Shown here one piece after another: positions 34,616 to 43,437 of a DNA stretch of 64,000 nucleotides. Source of the DNA: Membranihabitans maritimus (GTDB taxonomy: Bacteria; Bacteroidota; Bacteroidia; Chitinophagales; Saprospiraceae). The stretch spans positions 28,109-92,108 of the forward strand of contig NZ_JAJSLW010000020.1 in the NCBI RefSeq assembly GCF_021729145.1, written 5' to 3'. The notes beneath the pieces were generated by a model, which made no database searches, was not told the origin of the DNA, and was given only the letters and a program-made list of their open reading frames with translations. The first letter of the stretch is position 1. Each line of letters starts with the position of its first letter. Made by a program: the position numbers and the translations under genes.

Positions 34616-36118
34616 TTAAATTATAGTTATGATGTCGTTATGGTTGTTTTTATATTCCAAAGCATAGTTAAGTTCGCCTTTGGATTCAGCATATATGGTA
34701 TATAACAATTGGTCTATTTCGATTTTTTCATTTAAATGCACATTTAGAAGAATCCCTGCCGATTTAGATTGTGGTGCTCCAGAAAGCTTGGCAAGTTTTG
34801 CGATTTTTCGGTTATCAATTCGTTGCAAAACGCCTGACTTTTCAGCTTTAACTTCAATTTTATAAGGTGCTAAAACTGGTTTTGAAAATTGACCTTGCGC
34901 CTTACAAATAGCTATGAATTTTTCATATGCTTTTCCAGATTTGAGAATTTCACGTGCGGTTTCCAGTCCCTTTCCTTTTTCTACTTTTCCAGAAAGTTCT
35001 ATCAGTTCAGTAGCTAAAAGCAATGCTCTTTCTATTAAGTCTTTAGGTGCATCTTCCTCATTTTTCAAAACTTTTAATATATCTATGGCTTCTAATGTTG
35101 GACCGATACCCCTTCCAACAGGCTGCGTGCCATCCGTAACTACAACTTTCACATTCAACCCAACAGCAGTTCCAACAGTTTCCATATGATTTTTTAGTTT
35201 TTCTGCCATTTCGGTACTGCGAACCTTGGCGGTTTCTCCCACGGGAATATCTATGACCACGTGCGTAGAACCAGCTGCTGCCTTTTTAGAGAGTACTGAA
35301 GCAATGAGCTGACCTTCGCTATCGATATCCAAAGCTTTTTCAATTTTAATGAGCACATCATCGGCAGGACTTAACTGCGCCGTGCCTCCCCAAACAAAAC
35401 ATCCGCCTTCTTTTTCTACTACGGTCTTTATTTCCTCGGAAGAGAGCGTAACATTGGTTAGTACTTCCATTGTATCTGCTGTGCCTGCTGGCGAAGTGAT
35501 TGCCCGTGAGGATGTTTTTGGCATAGTAAGACCATACGCGGCAACAATGGCAACGACCAATGGTGTTGTCCTATTGCCAGGCAATCCGCCAATACAATGT
35601 TTGTCGACCACGATATCCTTGTTCCAGTTCAGTTGCTTTCCGGAAGTAATCATTGCTTTCGTTAGGTCGGATATTTCGTCAATATCCATTCGGTCGCCAG
35701 CACAGGCAGTAATAAATGCCGAAAGATGGATGTTGGAATAATCGCCTTCAACGATATCGGTTATGATTTCATTAAATGCTGAATAATCCAGTTTTTGATT
35801 ATAAATTTTCGCCCTGACGTGGCTTAAGGATTCTATAGGTTCTAAATGGGAAACATATAATGTATCGTTTGGGGAAACATTCAGTTTTTTCGCAGCAGCA
35901 TCTGATAGTCCGATTTCATTGGGCAACAGGATATCAGAATTCAAAACATTAAGACTTGCCACGATTGATGTACTTGCGTTGGATATTCTTATTCGGGTAA
36001 GTGCCTCAAACCCTTCTGAAATACAAACGTGGCAATCTTCGCGCATATACACTACATTCTCGTTTTGGGTATAGATGCCGAGGTGTTTGTATTTTAATAT
36101 GTTTGAGTGTGTGTCCAT
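34616..36118 (-). CDS. AMP/thymidine phosphorylase family enzyme
   Basis: 500-aa nucleoside/nucleotide phosphorylase. Residues 1-90 form an N-terminal extension like that of archaeal AMP phosphorylase, absent from ordinary DeoA (about 440 aa). The core shows DKHCIGGLPGNRTTP and SSRAITSPAGTADTME. In Archaea this enzyme splits AMP (or CMP/UMP) with phosphate into base and ribose 1,5-bisphosphate. Substrate in this bacterium is unproven: nucleotide or thymidine. It lies between the beta-CASP RNase and prs genes with 20- and 6-base gaps. No RubisCO or ribose-1,5-bisphosphate isomerase is in the window. Confidence 0.85.
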   Translation of the reverse strand: MDTHSNILKYKHLGIYTQNENVVYMREDCHVCISEGFEALTRIRISNASTSIVASLNVLNSDILLPNEIGLSDAAAKKLNVSPNDTLYVSHLEPIESLSHVRAKIYNQKLDYSAFNEIITDIVEGDYSNIHLSAFITACAGDRMDIDEISDLTKAMITSGKQLNWNKDIVVDKHCIGGLPGNRTTPLVVAIVAAYGLTMPKTSSRAITSPAGTADTMEVLTNVTLSSEEIKTVVEKEGGCFVWGGTAQLSPADDVLIKIEKALDIDSEGQLIASVLSKKAAAGSTHVVIDIPVGETAKVRSTEMAEKLKNHMETVGTAVGLNVKVVVTDGTQPVGRGIGPTLEAIDILKVLKNEEDAPKDLIERALLLATELIELSGKVEKGKGLETAREILKSGKAYEKFIAICKAQGQFSKPVLAPYKIEVKAEKSGVLQRIDNRKIAKLAKLSGAPQSKSAGILLNVHLNEKIEIDQLLYTIYAESKGELNYALEYKNNHNDIITII

Positions 36119-36138
36119 ATTTTTTTGATTGTTGTGAT

Positions 36139-37515
36139 TTATTCTATTTCTTCGATGGTGTATAATTGCGGAATTTCAGCATCCCACCCATAAGTTTCCT
36201 TGATGCCTTTTTGCAATGCTTCTGCACTCTCTTTTTCACCGTGTACAATGAAAATACGTTCGGGTTTGTTTTTTACCTTATCCATCCAGTCCATAAGTTC
36301 TGCGTGGTCTGCGTGTGCTGAGAGCCCTTCAATTTCTACAACTTCCATATCAAAGGGCACCCATTTTCCATACACTTTAAGTTCTTTATCGCCTTCCAAT
36401 AATTTTCTGCCTCGCGTACCTTCAGCTTGATAACCCACAAAAAGCAAGGCGTTGTTGGGGTTTTGTGCTTGGGTTTCAAGGTAGTTTAGCATTCTTCCTC
36501 CTGTTAGCATTCCGCTTCCTGCAATCACGATTTTTGGTTTGTTATCTGTTCTTATTTCCATTGTTTCACGATAACTGCTTACGACCGTAAAGTGAGAACA
36601 CATTTCGTCACATTCGTTATCTTCCAACCTGTGCCAATCCCTTGTGCGATGAAACAATTCTAATACACTTGCTCCCATTGGGCTGTCCATTATCATTTGT
36701 ATTTTTGGGATTTTCTTCTCTTTCAATAATTTCCAAAAAATCAGCATCATCAGCTGGGCACGTTCTACTGAAAAACTTGGAACAAATAAGCTGCCACCTC
36801 GATTGATAGTGTCATTAACCAATTTTTCTATCTGTGGAAGTGCTTCTACTTCATCAGGATGAAATCTTCCTCCGTAGGTGGATTCAATAAATAATACATC
36901 TGCCTTTTTTGGCTTTAATGGCGGAAACAGTAATAAATCGTTTGTTCTGCCTATATCGCCAGAAAACACAAAACGTTTCCTGTGTACATCCAACTCAATG
37001 TAAGTTGCTCCCAGAATGTGTCCATTATATTGAAATCGAGCCCTTATGCCATTAAACAATGGAATCCATTGTGATTGCGGAATTCCTTTAAAATGAGGGA
37101 TAGTTTTTTCTACATCCTTTAGGTCGTACAATGGTTCAGCAGGATTATGTTTGGAATAGCCTTCTTTATTGGCACGTTCTGCTTCTTGTTCCTGAATTTT
37201 TGCACTATCATTCAAAATGATTTTTGCAATGTCCAAAGTAGGATTGGTGCCGTATATTGGTCCATTGAACCCCTTCTTGACCAATCTTGGTAAATACCCT
37301 GTGTGGTCTAAATGGCCGTGGGTAAGAAGCACCGTATCAATTTCTGAAACTTCCACGGGTGGATACTCCCAGTTTTTAAGGCGCAATTCTTTTAACCCTT
37401 GAAAAAGTCCGCAGTCTATGAGTATCTTTTTATCTCCTGTGTCCACTAAATATTTTGAGCCGGTTACCGTACCTGCTGCACCTAAAAAGTGAATATTTAT
37501 TTTATTGTTATCCAT
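36139..37515 (-). CDS. Beta-CASP metallo-beta-lactamase-fold ribonuclease
   Basis: 458-aa MBL-fold hydrolase. The zinc motif is THGHLDHTG (about 65-73), followed by GHILGATYIEL, FSGDIGR, the beta-CASP segment (about 200-390 with SGMLTGGRML) and the RNA-metabolising motif EIEGLSAHADHAELM with the last metal-binding His near the end. This layout matches RNA 3'-end processing/exonuclease types (COG1236), which act on RNA in the cytosol. Its place directly upstream of a nucleotide phosphorylase suggests RNA turnover feeding that enzyme (inference). Nothing appears missing. Confidence 0.9.
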   Translation of the reverse strand: MDNNKINIHFLGAAGTVTGSKYLVDTGDKKILIDCGLFQGLKELRLKNWEYPPVEVSEIDTVLLTHGHLDHTGYLPRLVKKGFNGPIYGTNPTLDIAKIILNDSAKIQEQEAERANKEGYSKHNPAEPLYDLKDVEKTIPHFKGIPQSQWIPLFNGIRARFQYNGHILGATYIELDVHRKRFVFSGDIGRTNDLLLFPPLKPKKADVLFIESTYGGRFHPDEVEALPQIEKLVNDTINRGGSLFVPSFSVERAQLMMLIFWKLLKEKKIPKIQMIMDSPMGASVLELFHRTRDWHRLEDNECDEMCSHFTVVSSYRETMEIRTDNKPKIVIAGSGMLTGGRMLNYLETQAQNPNNALLFVGYQAEGTRGRKLLEGDKELKVYGKWVPFDMEVVEIEGLSAHADHAELMDWMDKVKNKPERIFIVHGEKESAEALQKGIKETYGWDAEIPQLYTIEEIE

Positions 37516-37530
37516 CTTTATAGTATTTAT

Positions 37531-37785
37531 TTAGAGTCCACCACAGCAAGAAGGTGTATTTCCTTTATCTTGTTTTGATTTGCTCAATTCCACTATTTCT
37601 TTATATAGATTACGAGAATCCTCTTTAATAAAAAGAGCCAATTTCTTTACTGATTTAGGTTCAAAGTGAACCATTTCCAATAATATCTCAAGGGCTTCTT
37701 CAAGTAGTTTAGAGTCATCTTCCAATGCTTGGTAAAATGGCTCTAAATCTATACTGTCCTTTTCTTTCAGTTCATCTGTTTTCAT
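37531..37785 (-). CDS. Small helical protein with C-terminal CCGGL
   Basis: 84 aa, Glu/Leu/Lys-rich and probably all-helical, ending TPSCCGGL. The adjacent cysteines at an accessible C-terminus could bind copper or zinc or take part in thiol chemistry. No known family. It lies 15 bases upstream of the beta-CASP gene and 36 bases after the ATP-cone nuclease gene, within the same operon. Confidence 0.6.
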   Translation of the reverse strand: MKTDELKEKDSIDLEPFYQALEDDSKLLEEALEILLEMVHFEPKSVKKLALFIKEDSRNLYKEIVELSKSKQDKGNTPSCCGGL

Positions 37786-37821
37786 TTGTTCTATTTTTAA
37801 ATTAAAAATGTATGTAGTGCT

Positions 37822-38664
37822 TTATTGAATTCTACATAGTTCTCTTGAATCTTCGAGAATCTTTTTGTGCCTTGACTTTGGCACTCCTACTTGTTCTAAA
37901 ACTTTTGGGTTTTCGTGAAGCTCTTTGCAGAGCACAAGACCTCTATCCAATAATTTCGTTTTTTCGGCCTTAGTAAGCGTTGTTATTGCTGTTAATGGAT
38001 GTAACCCCGACTTATCTATTCTGTCTTTTAACCCGTTATCCATTGGGTAATCCCAACTTGTCAATAATAGCCCAACGCATTTACCATATTGTACCGCATC
38101 ACTTGTAAATCGTGTATTGGTATAGACGCCTCCTTTGTGAAGTTTAGTTTCGTGACCTTTTTGGCGTTCCCAATTTTTTTCTACATCTAAAAATCTTGAA
38201 TTGATGTATAATGGAATCTTCACGTTGCAAACTCGTCCTTGATCGCTATGGTATTTGCATTCAATCATATAATGATTATTGTCTTTTTGCGCTATCACAT
38301 CTATTTCGTGCTGCACACAATTGCCCTGCACAATCACACCAACTTGTGTTGAAAACCCTTCGTGCGTTAATAGTTTGCCTACGAATCTTTCAAATGGAAA
38401 ACCGGTTGGACCCAGTTCCATCAAAGCTTTTTTGAGCTTGTACTTTGAAGCACTTACCCTGGATTTAGCCTTTAGCATTTTAAAGGCCATTTGATAGATC
38501 CTTTTGGTGGTCATTCCTTCTTCAATCTGCTCTTGCACCTTCCGGGCTATATCCTGAATGATATCCTCATCTGCCCGTGAACGCCGCAGGGAATTGATGA
38601 GTTTGTTTATATCAAAAGCTTCGTACTCACCGGAATATTTTTTTATCAGAACTGATTTATTCAT
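37822..38664 (-). CDS. ATP-cone domain fused to Mrr-type restriction endonuclease domain
   Basis: 280-aa two-domain protein. Residues 1-90 are an ATP-cone (VLIKKYSGEYEAFDINKLINSL, DIARKVQEQI, MTTKRIYQMAFKML), the nucleotide-sensing module of ribonucleotide reductase and NrdR. Residues 95-200 are a PD-(D/E)XK nuclease fold with HEIDVIAQK and MIECKYHS supplying D and ExK. The C-terminal 40 residues are helical. An ATP/dATP-gated nuclease is the natural reading, a combination I have seen mentioned only as uncharacterised. It is placed between universal stress and RNA-degrading genes; 2 bases separate it from uspA. Confidence 0.85.
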   Translation of the reverse strand: MNKSVLIKKYSGEYEAFDINKLINSLRRSRADEDIIQDIARKVQEQIEEGMTTKRIYQMAFKMLKAKSRVSASKYKLKKALMELGPTGFPFERFVGKLLTHEGFSTQVGVIVQGNCVQHEIDVIAQKDNNHYMIECKYHSDQGRVCNVKIPLYINSRFLDVEKNWERQKGHETKLHKGGVYTNTRFTSDAVQYGKCVGLLLTSWDYPMDNGLKDRIDKSGLHPLTAITTLTKAEKTKLLDRGLVLCKELHENPKVLEQVGVPKSRHKKILEDSRELCRIQ

Positions 38665-38666
38665 CC

Positions 38667-39497
38667 TTACACTTTAATAGTCATTACTGGTAATTCGGAA
38701 TGATTGGTTATACCCTCGGCGATACTCTTAGAGAACAGGCTTAAAAAACCTGTACGGCCGTGGGTACACATTGCAATCAAATCTGCATCTCTATACTTTA
38801 AAAAATTATTTATACCTGTTTCTACGTCAGGTTCGTTATATACATTCATTGAATACTTTTCTAAATGGGGGAATTTTTTCAGGAATTCCTTAATGGGATT
38901 TAACCCCTGCTCAATACTATTAAAATCAGTCTCAGTATTGATCCTCAATAAATGGATATGTGCACCGCATTTTTCAGCAATCGAAATAACCTGCTTAAAG
39001 CTTTCACTCACATCTTCCGAAAAATCTGAAACAAAAACGACATCTTTAAAAGGAAAGGATATTTCTTCGTTCTTGACCACAATTACCGGTACATCTGCTT
39101 TTCTCACAATCTTCTCAACGTTGCTTCCCAATAATTCACGAACGCTGCCGCGGGTACCACTGCTTCCAGTAACTATAAAATCGTGATGGAAATGGCCGGA
39201 ATGTCTTAGAATGTTGGCCTGACCGCCATCAAATTCCAGAAAGGTCCTGCATTCAAGGTTTTGTTGTTCTGCTTTTTTCTCCAATTCTCTCAGGTTAGCT
39301 TTTGCACTGCCTATTTGTTTTACTGTTTCCGGATACTGCTTTTCCTTTTGTTTATCTAACTTTACCCATTCCACGGGAGTTTTTATCAAATGAAAAAAAT
39401 GGATTTCGGAATTATAAAGCTTCGCCATTTTAATTCCGAGTTCTGCTGCCTTGTTGCAGTTTTCTGAAAAGTCTGTAGGTACGAGTATGTTTTTCAT
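38667..39497 (-). CDS. Tandem universal stress protein
   Basis: 276-aa cytosolic protein made of two USP domains. Domain 1 (about 1-145) begins NILVPTDFSENCNKAAELG and has the nucleotide-binding loop GSSGTRGSVRELLGSNVEKI; domain 2 ends TVCTHGRTG-like (AMCTHGRTGFLSLFSKSIAEGI) with intact binding glycines. USPs of this type bind ATP and appear under starvation, oxygen limitation or metal stress. It lies between the SDR and ATP-cone genes in the same operon and is one of two Usp genes in the island. Confidence 0.92.
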   Translation of the reverse strand: MKNILVPTDFSENCNKAAELGIKMAKLYNSEIHFFHLIKTPVEWVKLDKQKEKQYPETVKQIGSAKANLRELEKKAEQQNLECRTFLEFDGGQANILRHSGHFHHDFIVTGSSGTRGSVRELLGSNVEKIVRKADVPVIVVKNEEISFPFKDVVFVSDFSEDVSESFKQVISIAEKCGAHIHLLRINTETDFNSIEQGLNPIKEFLKKFPHLEKYSMNVYNEPDVETGINNFLKYRDADLIAMCTHGRTGFLSLFSKSIAEGITNHSELPVMTIKV

Positions 39498-39524
39498 AGT
39501 TTATTGATTTTTTTAGTTTGTATT

Positions 39525-40298
39525 TTATTGTGCGGTATAACCGCCGTCGATTACCAATTCAGAACCTGTCATAAATTTAGATTCATCCGAAGCCAGATAC
39601 ACCACTCCATAACCTATATCATCTGGCTCTCCCATATGTCCAACAGGGTGCAAACTTTCCAATTGCTTTTTTCCTTCTTCTAAATTACCTTGGGCTTTAA
39701 GGAAATTTTCTACCATTGGTGTCCATATATAAGCTGGATGAATGGAATTGACACGGATGCCATAACCTTCTTTTGCGCAATGAAGTGCAGCGGATTTGGT
39801 AAACAAGGTCACACCGCCCTTGCTCGCATTATAGGCCGGTAGATTGGGGTCGCCAACAAGGCCTTCTATGGAAGAAAAGTTAATGATTGAACCACCTTCC
39901 CCGGTCTCCTTCATAGCTTTGATCCCATATTGGGTGCCGAGAAAACTGCCATCTAGGTTGATATTTAGAAGATTTTTCCAATCTGCAAGGGTGACCTCTT
40001 CCACAGTTCCTCCAACTCCTATACCGGCTGAATTTGCCAGAATATGGAGTTTCCCAAATGTTTTGAGTGTAGTATCCATAACCATTTCCCACTGATCTTC
40101 TTCCGACACGTCCTGTTTTATGAATATGGCTTCACCACCGTCGTCCTTGATTTGTTGAACTACTACATTTCCGTTTTCTTCGTCCAAATCTGTTATCACT
40201 ATTTTTGCTCCTTCACGTGCTAACAAAATAGCACTTGATTTTCCGAGGCCAGAGGCACCTCCCGTGACAATGGCTATTTTATTTTTTACTCGATCCAT
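39525..40298 (-). CDS. Short-chain dehydrogenase (glucose/alcohol dehydrogenase-like)
   Basis: 257-aa SDR enzyme. The NAD(P)-binding TGGASGLG (about 12-19) and an Asp after the second strand (DLDEEN) point to NAD preference; the catalytic set is Asn in NSAG, Ser in NFSSIEG and YNASKGG. It oxidises or reduces an alcohol or sugar; the substrate is not readable. I start at the ATG at 40298 (MDRVKNKIAIVTG) because the frame's earlier Met overlaps pfkA and adds a poorly conserved leader. It follows pfkA in the carbon operon. Confidence 0.85.
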   Translation of the reverse strand: MDRVKNKIAIVTGGASGLGKSSAILLAREGAKIVITDLDEENGNVVVQQIKDDGGEAIFIKQDVSEEDQWEMVMDTTLKTFGKLHILANSAGIGVGGTVEEVTLADWKNLLNINLDGSFLGTQYGIKAMKETGEGGSIINFSSIEGLVGDPNLPAYNASKGGVTLFTKSAALHCAKEGYGIRVNSIHPAYIWTPMVENFLKAQGNLEEGKKQLESLHPVGHMGEPDDIGYGVVYLASDESKFMTGSELVIDGGYTAQ

Positions 40299-40335
40299 AA
40301 TTTTAAGATTTAAGTGTTTATAAGAGTTTTGTTTT

Positions 40336-41307
40336 TTACTTACCAAATAATTCTAAAAGTTTCTGTAATTCATCATTTACTTGATGTTGCTTAACTACCT
40401 CTTCAAAAGGTGTTAGGTATAATTCATTATTTAACAATCCGACCATTTTGTTTTTATTTCCGTTTAATAGTTGCTCTACTGCTGCTACTCCAAACCTAAT
40501 ACCAAGCATTCTATCTAAAGCAGACGGATTACCACCACGTTGAACGTGTCCTAATCTAGTAATGCGTAAATCGACACTTGAATTGACTTCATTAATTTTA
40601 GATGCGAGAAGTTCAGCACCTATTTCATCCCCTTCTGAGACCACGATAAGAAAAGCATCTTCGCTATCGTAACTTTTAACCTTATTCAAAAGATAAATAA
40701 AGTCCCTGCCGCTTTCGGGAATTAAAATAGCATCAGCACCAACGACCAATCCTGAATGAATAGCGATGTAGCCGGAATCCCTCCCCATCAATTCTATAAC
40801 GAACACCCGATTATGCGATTCGGCGGTATCTCGTATCTTATCTATATTTTCAATAGCGGTATTTACTGCGGAATCAAAACCAAGGGTATAATCAGTCCCA
40901 GAAATATCGTTATCTATTGTTCCAGGAATACCTATAAATGGGATGTCACATATTTCTGAAAAAGCCAATAGCCCCCTAAAAGTACCATCGCCACCTATGG
41001 CGATCAAAGCATCTATATTATTTATTTTTAAGGTTTGTAGTGCCTTTTTTCTGCCTTCCAGTTCCATAAAACGTTTGCTCCGGGCAGTTTTAAGGATGGT
41101 GCCGCCTTTGTGTACCAATTTCTGTAATTGATGTGTTTCTAAGGACATAAAATCACCATCAATCAATCCTTCGTAACCTTTTCTAATTCCGGTAGCTTTT
41201 ATGCCATTTGCTTCTGCTGCTTTTGCAATTGCGTATAATACAGCATTCATTCCCGGGCTATCGCCTCCAGATGTAAATACTCCAATATGTTTTATGGATT
41301 GATTCAT
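40336..41307 (-). CDS. pfkA: ATP-dependent 6-phosphofructokinase
   Basis: 323-aa PfkA, phosphorylating fructose 6-phosphate to fructose 1,6-bisphosphate. The start IGVFTSGGDSPGMNA, the GGDGT motif (about 103-107; Gly in this box indicates ATP rather than pyrophosphate) and PGTIDNDI with the catalytic Asp pair are intact, as is HVQRGGNPSALDR. It is followed by the SDR gene and preceded by the aldolase gene 25 bases upstream, so consecutive glycolytic steps are encoded together. The host is expected to hold its own copy. Confidence 0.95.
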   Translation of the reverse strand: MNQSIKHIGVFTSGGDSPGMNAVLYAIAKAAEANGIKATGIRKGYEGLIDGDFMSLETHQLQKLVHKGGTILKTARSKRFMELEGRKKALQTLKINNIDALIAIGGDGTFRGLLAFSEICDIPFIGIPGTIDNDISGTDYTLGFDSAVNTAIENIDKIRDTAESHNRVFVIELMGRDSGYIAIHSGLVVGADAILIPESGRDFIYLLNKVKSYDSEDAFLIVVSEGDEIGAELLASKINEVNSSVDLRITRLGHVQRGGNPSALDRMLGIRFGVAAVEQLLNGNKNKMVGLLNNELYLTPFEEVVKQHQVNDELQKLLELFGK

Positions 41308-41331
41308 TTTTATATTTCTATGTGCAATAGT

Positions 41332-42393
41332 TTACGCTATTGTAATTTCATCATTCAGATATACTTTCTGAACGGATTGTAATATTTCCACTCCTTCGCC
41401 AAAAGGCTTTTGAAATGCTTTTCTTCCCATTATCAATCCAGAGCCACCAGCTCTTTTATTGATTACCGCAGTAGCTATAGCATCAACTAAATCTGACTTT
41501 CCTTTAGAACCACCGCCAGAATTTATCAGCCCTATTTTACCCATATAACAATTTGCTACCTGTAATCGACAAAGGTCAATGGGATGGTCTGTCGTCAACG
41601 TTTTATACATTTCATCATCATATTTTCCAAATCCTATTTCTTTAAACCCGAAATTATTGGTTGGCAATTTTTGTTTAATGACATCTGCCTGAATGGTTAC
41701 CCCTATATGGTTGGCCTGCCCGGTTAAATCGGCAGCGGCGTGGTAATCTTTATCTTTGGTTTTAAAAGCTTCATTGCGGGTATAACACCATAGTATAGTA
41801 GCCATTCCAAGATTATGCGCTTCGGAAAAAGCTTCGGCTATTTCCTTTAATTGCCGGTCACTTTCTTCGGAACCAAAATAGATGGTAGCACCCACGGCAA
41901 TTGCTCCCATATCCCACGCAGATTTTACTTTTCCAAATAGCGTTTGGTCGTATTTGTTGGGATAAGTGAGCAACTCGTTGTGGTTGATCTTTACGATAAA
42001 GGGGATTTTATGGGCGTATTTTCGGGCATTCAATCCCAAAACCCCAAAGGTAGAAGCCACACCATTACAGCCGGCTTCCATCGCCAGTTTTATAATATTC
42101 TCTGGGTCAAAATAATCAGGATTTTTATAGAATGAAAAAGCTGCGCTATGCTCAATGCCTTGGTCTACAGGAAGGATGCTCAGGTAGCCTGTGCCACCAA
42201 GATTTCCGTGATTATACAATTGTGAAAGACTTCGCAGTACCTGTGGATTTCTGTTGCTTTGGGTAAACACCTTATCCAGGCTTGCTTTACTAGGGGTTTG
42301 CAGTTCATCCTTGGTTATTTTTTCACAAACGTGTTCTAAATAGAAGTCTGCTTTTTCTCCTAAAAGTTCTATTATGTTTTTGTTTGTTTTCAT
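41332..42393 (-). CDS. fbaB: Class I fructose-bisphosphate aldolase (DhnA/FbaB type)
   Basis: 353-aa aldolase of the archaeal/DhnA type, cleaving fructose 1,6-bisphosphate into two trioses. It uses a Schiff-base Lys and needs no metal. Recognisable are [27 protein letters not shown], and the phosphate-binding [15 protein letters not shown] and [15 protein letters not shown]. This differs from the Zn-dependent class II enzyme usual in Bacteroidetes. It lies between the GAPDH and pfkA genes, 11 and 24 bases away. Metal independence may matter in a copper-resistance island (inference). Confidence 0.93.
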   Translation of the reverse strand: MKTNKNIIELLGEKADFYLEHVCEKITKDELQTPSKASLDKVFTQSNRNPQVLRSLSQLYNHGNLGGTGYLSILPVDQGIEHSAAFSFYKNPDYFDPENIIKLAMEAGCNGVASTFGVLGLNARKYAHKIPFIVKINHNELLTYPNKYDQTLFGKVKSAWDMGAIAVGATIYFGSEESDRQLKEIAEAFSEAHNLGMATILWCYTRNEAFKTKDKDYHAAADLTGQANHIGVTIQADVIKQKLPTNNFGFKEIGFGKYDDEMYKTLTTDHPIDLCRLQVANCYMGKIGLINSGGGSKGKSDLVDAIATAVINKRAGGSGLIMGRKAFQKPFGEGVEILQSVQKVYLNDEITIA

Positions 42394-42404
42394 CTCGATA
42401 GTGT

Positions 42405-43418
42405 TTAATGAATTCCTAAACTTTCATTTGTTTTGGCGATGGATTTTGCTCCATCTGTTTCAATTCCAGTTAATGCTCTAATAGCATCAATCGTTTCAGG
42501 GATGACAATGGCTTGGTTATCGACCACGTAGGCATAAAAAAGTTCATCGCCCTGTACCTTCAGCATATCTTCCCAAAGGGCTACTTCGTACATATCGCCC
42601 CAAGGTCTTCCCATATCCAAGAACATTTCCTTAATGGTATTGTTTGAAACCAGACCTTGATCATATTGAATTAGCTTGATACGACTAGAGGTTTTAAAAG
42701 CATCAAGCACTTCTTCTTTTGAGGCTTGTTTTTTTAACTTCACGTTCCAATAATGCATATGGCTTAATGTTTCCGGTACTTTTACCGCGGAAGTAATAAC
42801 ATTCAAATCAGGATCTACGCTTTTAGCGTCAGGACCTTGATGGCTTGGGATATCTCTTTCGGGAACCATTGTGTTCATTATACCACCTAGATGACTTTCC
42901 CAAGGATCTGTAGCTCTTCTTAAAAGTGTACCTCGGGCATAATCCAATAAATCGACTCTTTTTAAAGCGGTCAATGTTCTTAAAATAGAAGTGGTATTGC
43001 AGGAAACAACTCTTGTAGCGTTTATGTTGAGAGCAGACTCATAATTATTTTCTGCACTAAAGGAATGGCCTGTTGTTTCGTGTTTTTCGCCACCGTGTAG
43101 AATAAATTTGATGTTCTGCTTCTTATAGACTGCTACATTTTTTGCTGCAATTTTTTTAGGGGTACAATCCACAACGAGGTCAGACTTCTTTAAAAGTTCC
43201 TGCATATCGCCTTTTACTGAAATATCTTCGGATTTCATTTCGTATTCGGCTTCTTGAGTTGCTGCATAAATTTCGTATTCCTTTCTTACCGCATTTTGAA
43301 TACGCCAATTGCTAATGATGTCGCACACTCCCGAAAGCTTCATATCGTTTTGTAAGTTGATGGCATCTGCCACCCTTTTTCCAATGACTCCGTATCCTAT
43401 AACTGCTATATTTTTCAT
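42405..43418 (-). CDS. Archaeal-type (type II) glyceraldehyde-3-phosphate dehydrogenase
   Basis: 337-aa enzyme of the archaeal GAPDH branch (EC 1.2.1.59 type), not the classic GapA. The Rossmann start is [16 protein letters not shown], the catalytic thiol is Cys140 in VVSCNTTS, and [15 protein letters not shown] with [10 protein letters not shown] are typical of this class. Archaeal enzymes can use NADP as well as NAD. It oxidises glyceraldehyde 3-phosphate to 1,3-bisphosphoglycerate, the step after the aldolase encoded next to it. It is unusual in Bacteroidetes and suggests transfer from an archaeal-like source. Confidence 0.92.
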   Translation of the reverse strand: MKNIAVIGYGVIGKRVADAINLQNDMKLSGVCDIISNWRIQNAVRKEYEIYAATQEAEYEMKSEDISVKGDMQELLKKSDLVVDCTPKKIAAKNVAVYKKQNIKFILHGGEKHETTGHSFSAENNYESALNINATRVVSCNTTSILRTLTALKRVDLLDYARGTLLRRATDPWESHLGGIMNTMVPERDIPSHQGPDAKSVDPDLNVITSAVKVPETLSHMHYWNVKLKKQASKEEVLDAFKTSSRIKLIQYDQGLVSNNTIKEMFLDMGRPWGDMYEVALWEDMLKVQGDELFYAYVVDNQAIVIPETIDAIRALTGIETDGAKSIAKTNESLGIH

Positions 43419-43437
43419 ATAATTTGATTTTTATTAA

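Noticed and set aside
34616..36118. Complete archaeal AMP-RubisCO pathway
   Set aside because: Only the phosphorylase is present; no RubisCO or ribose-1,5-bisphosphate isomerase gene was seen, so no carbon fixation is claimed.
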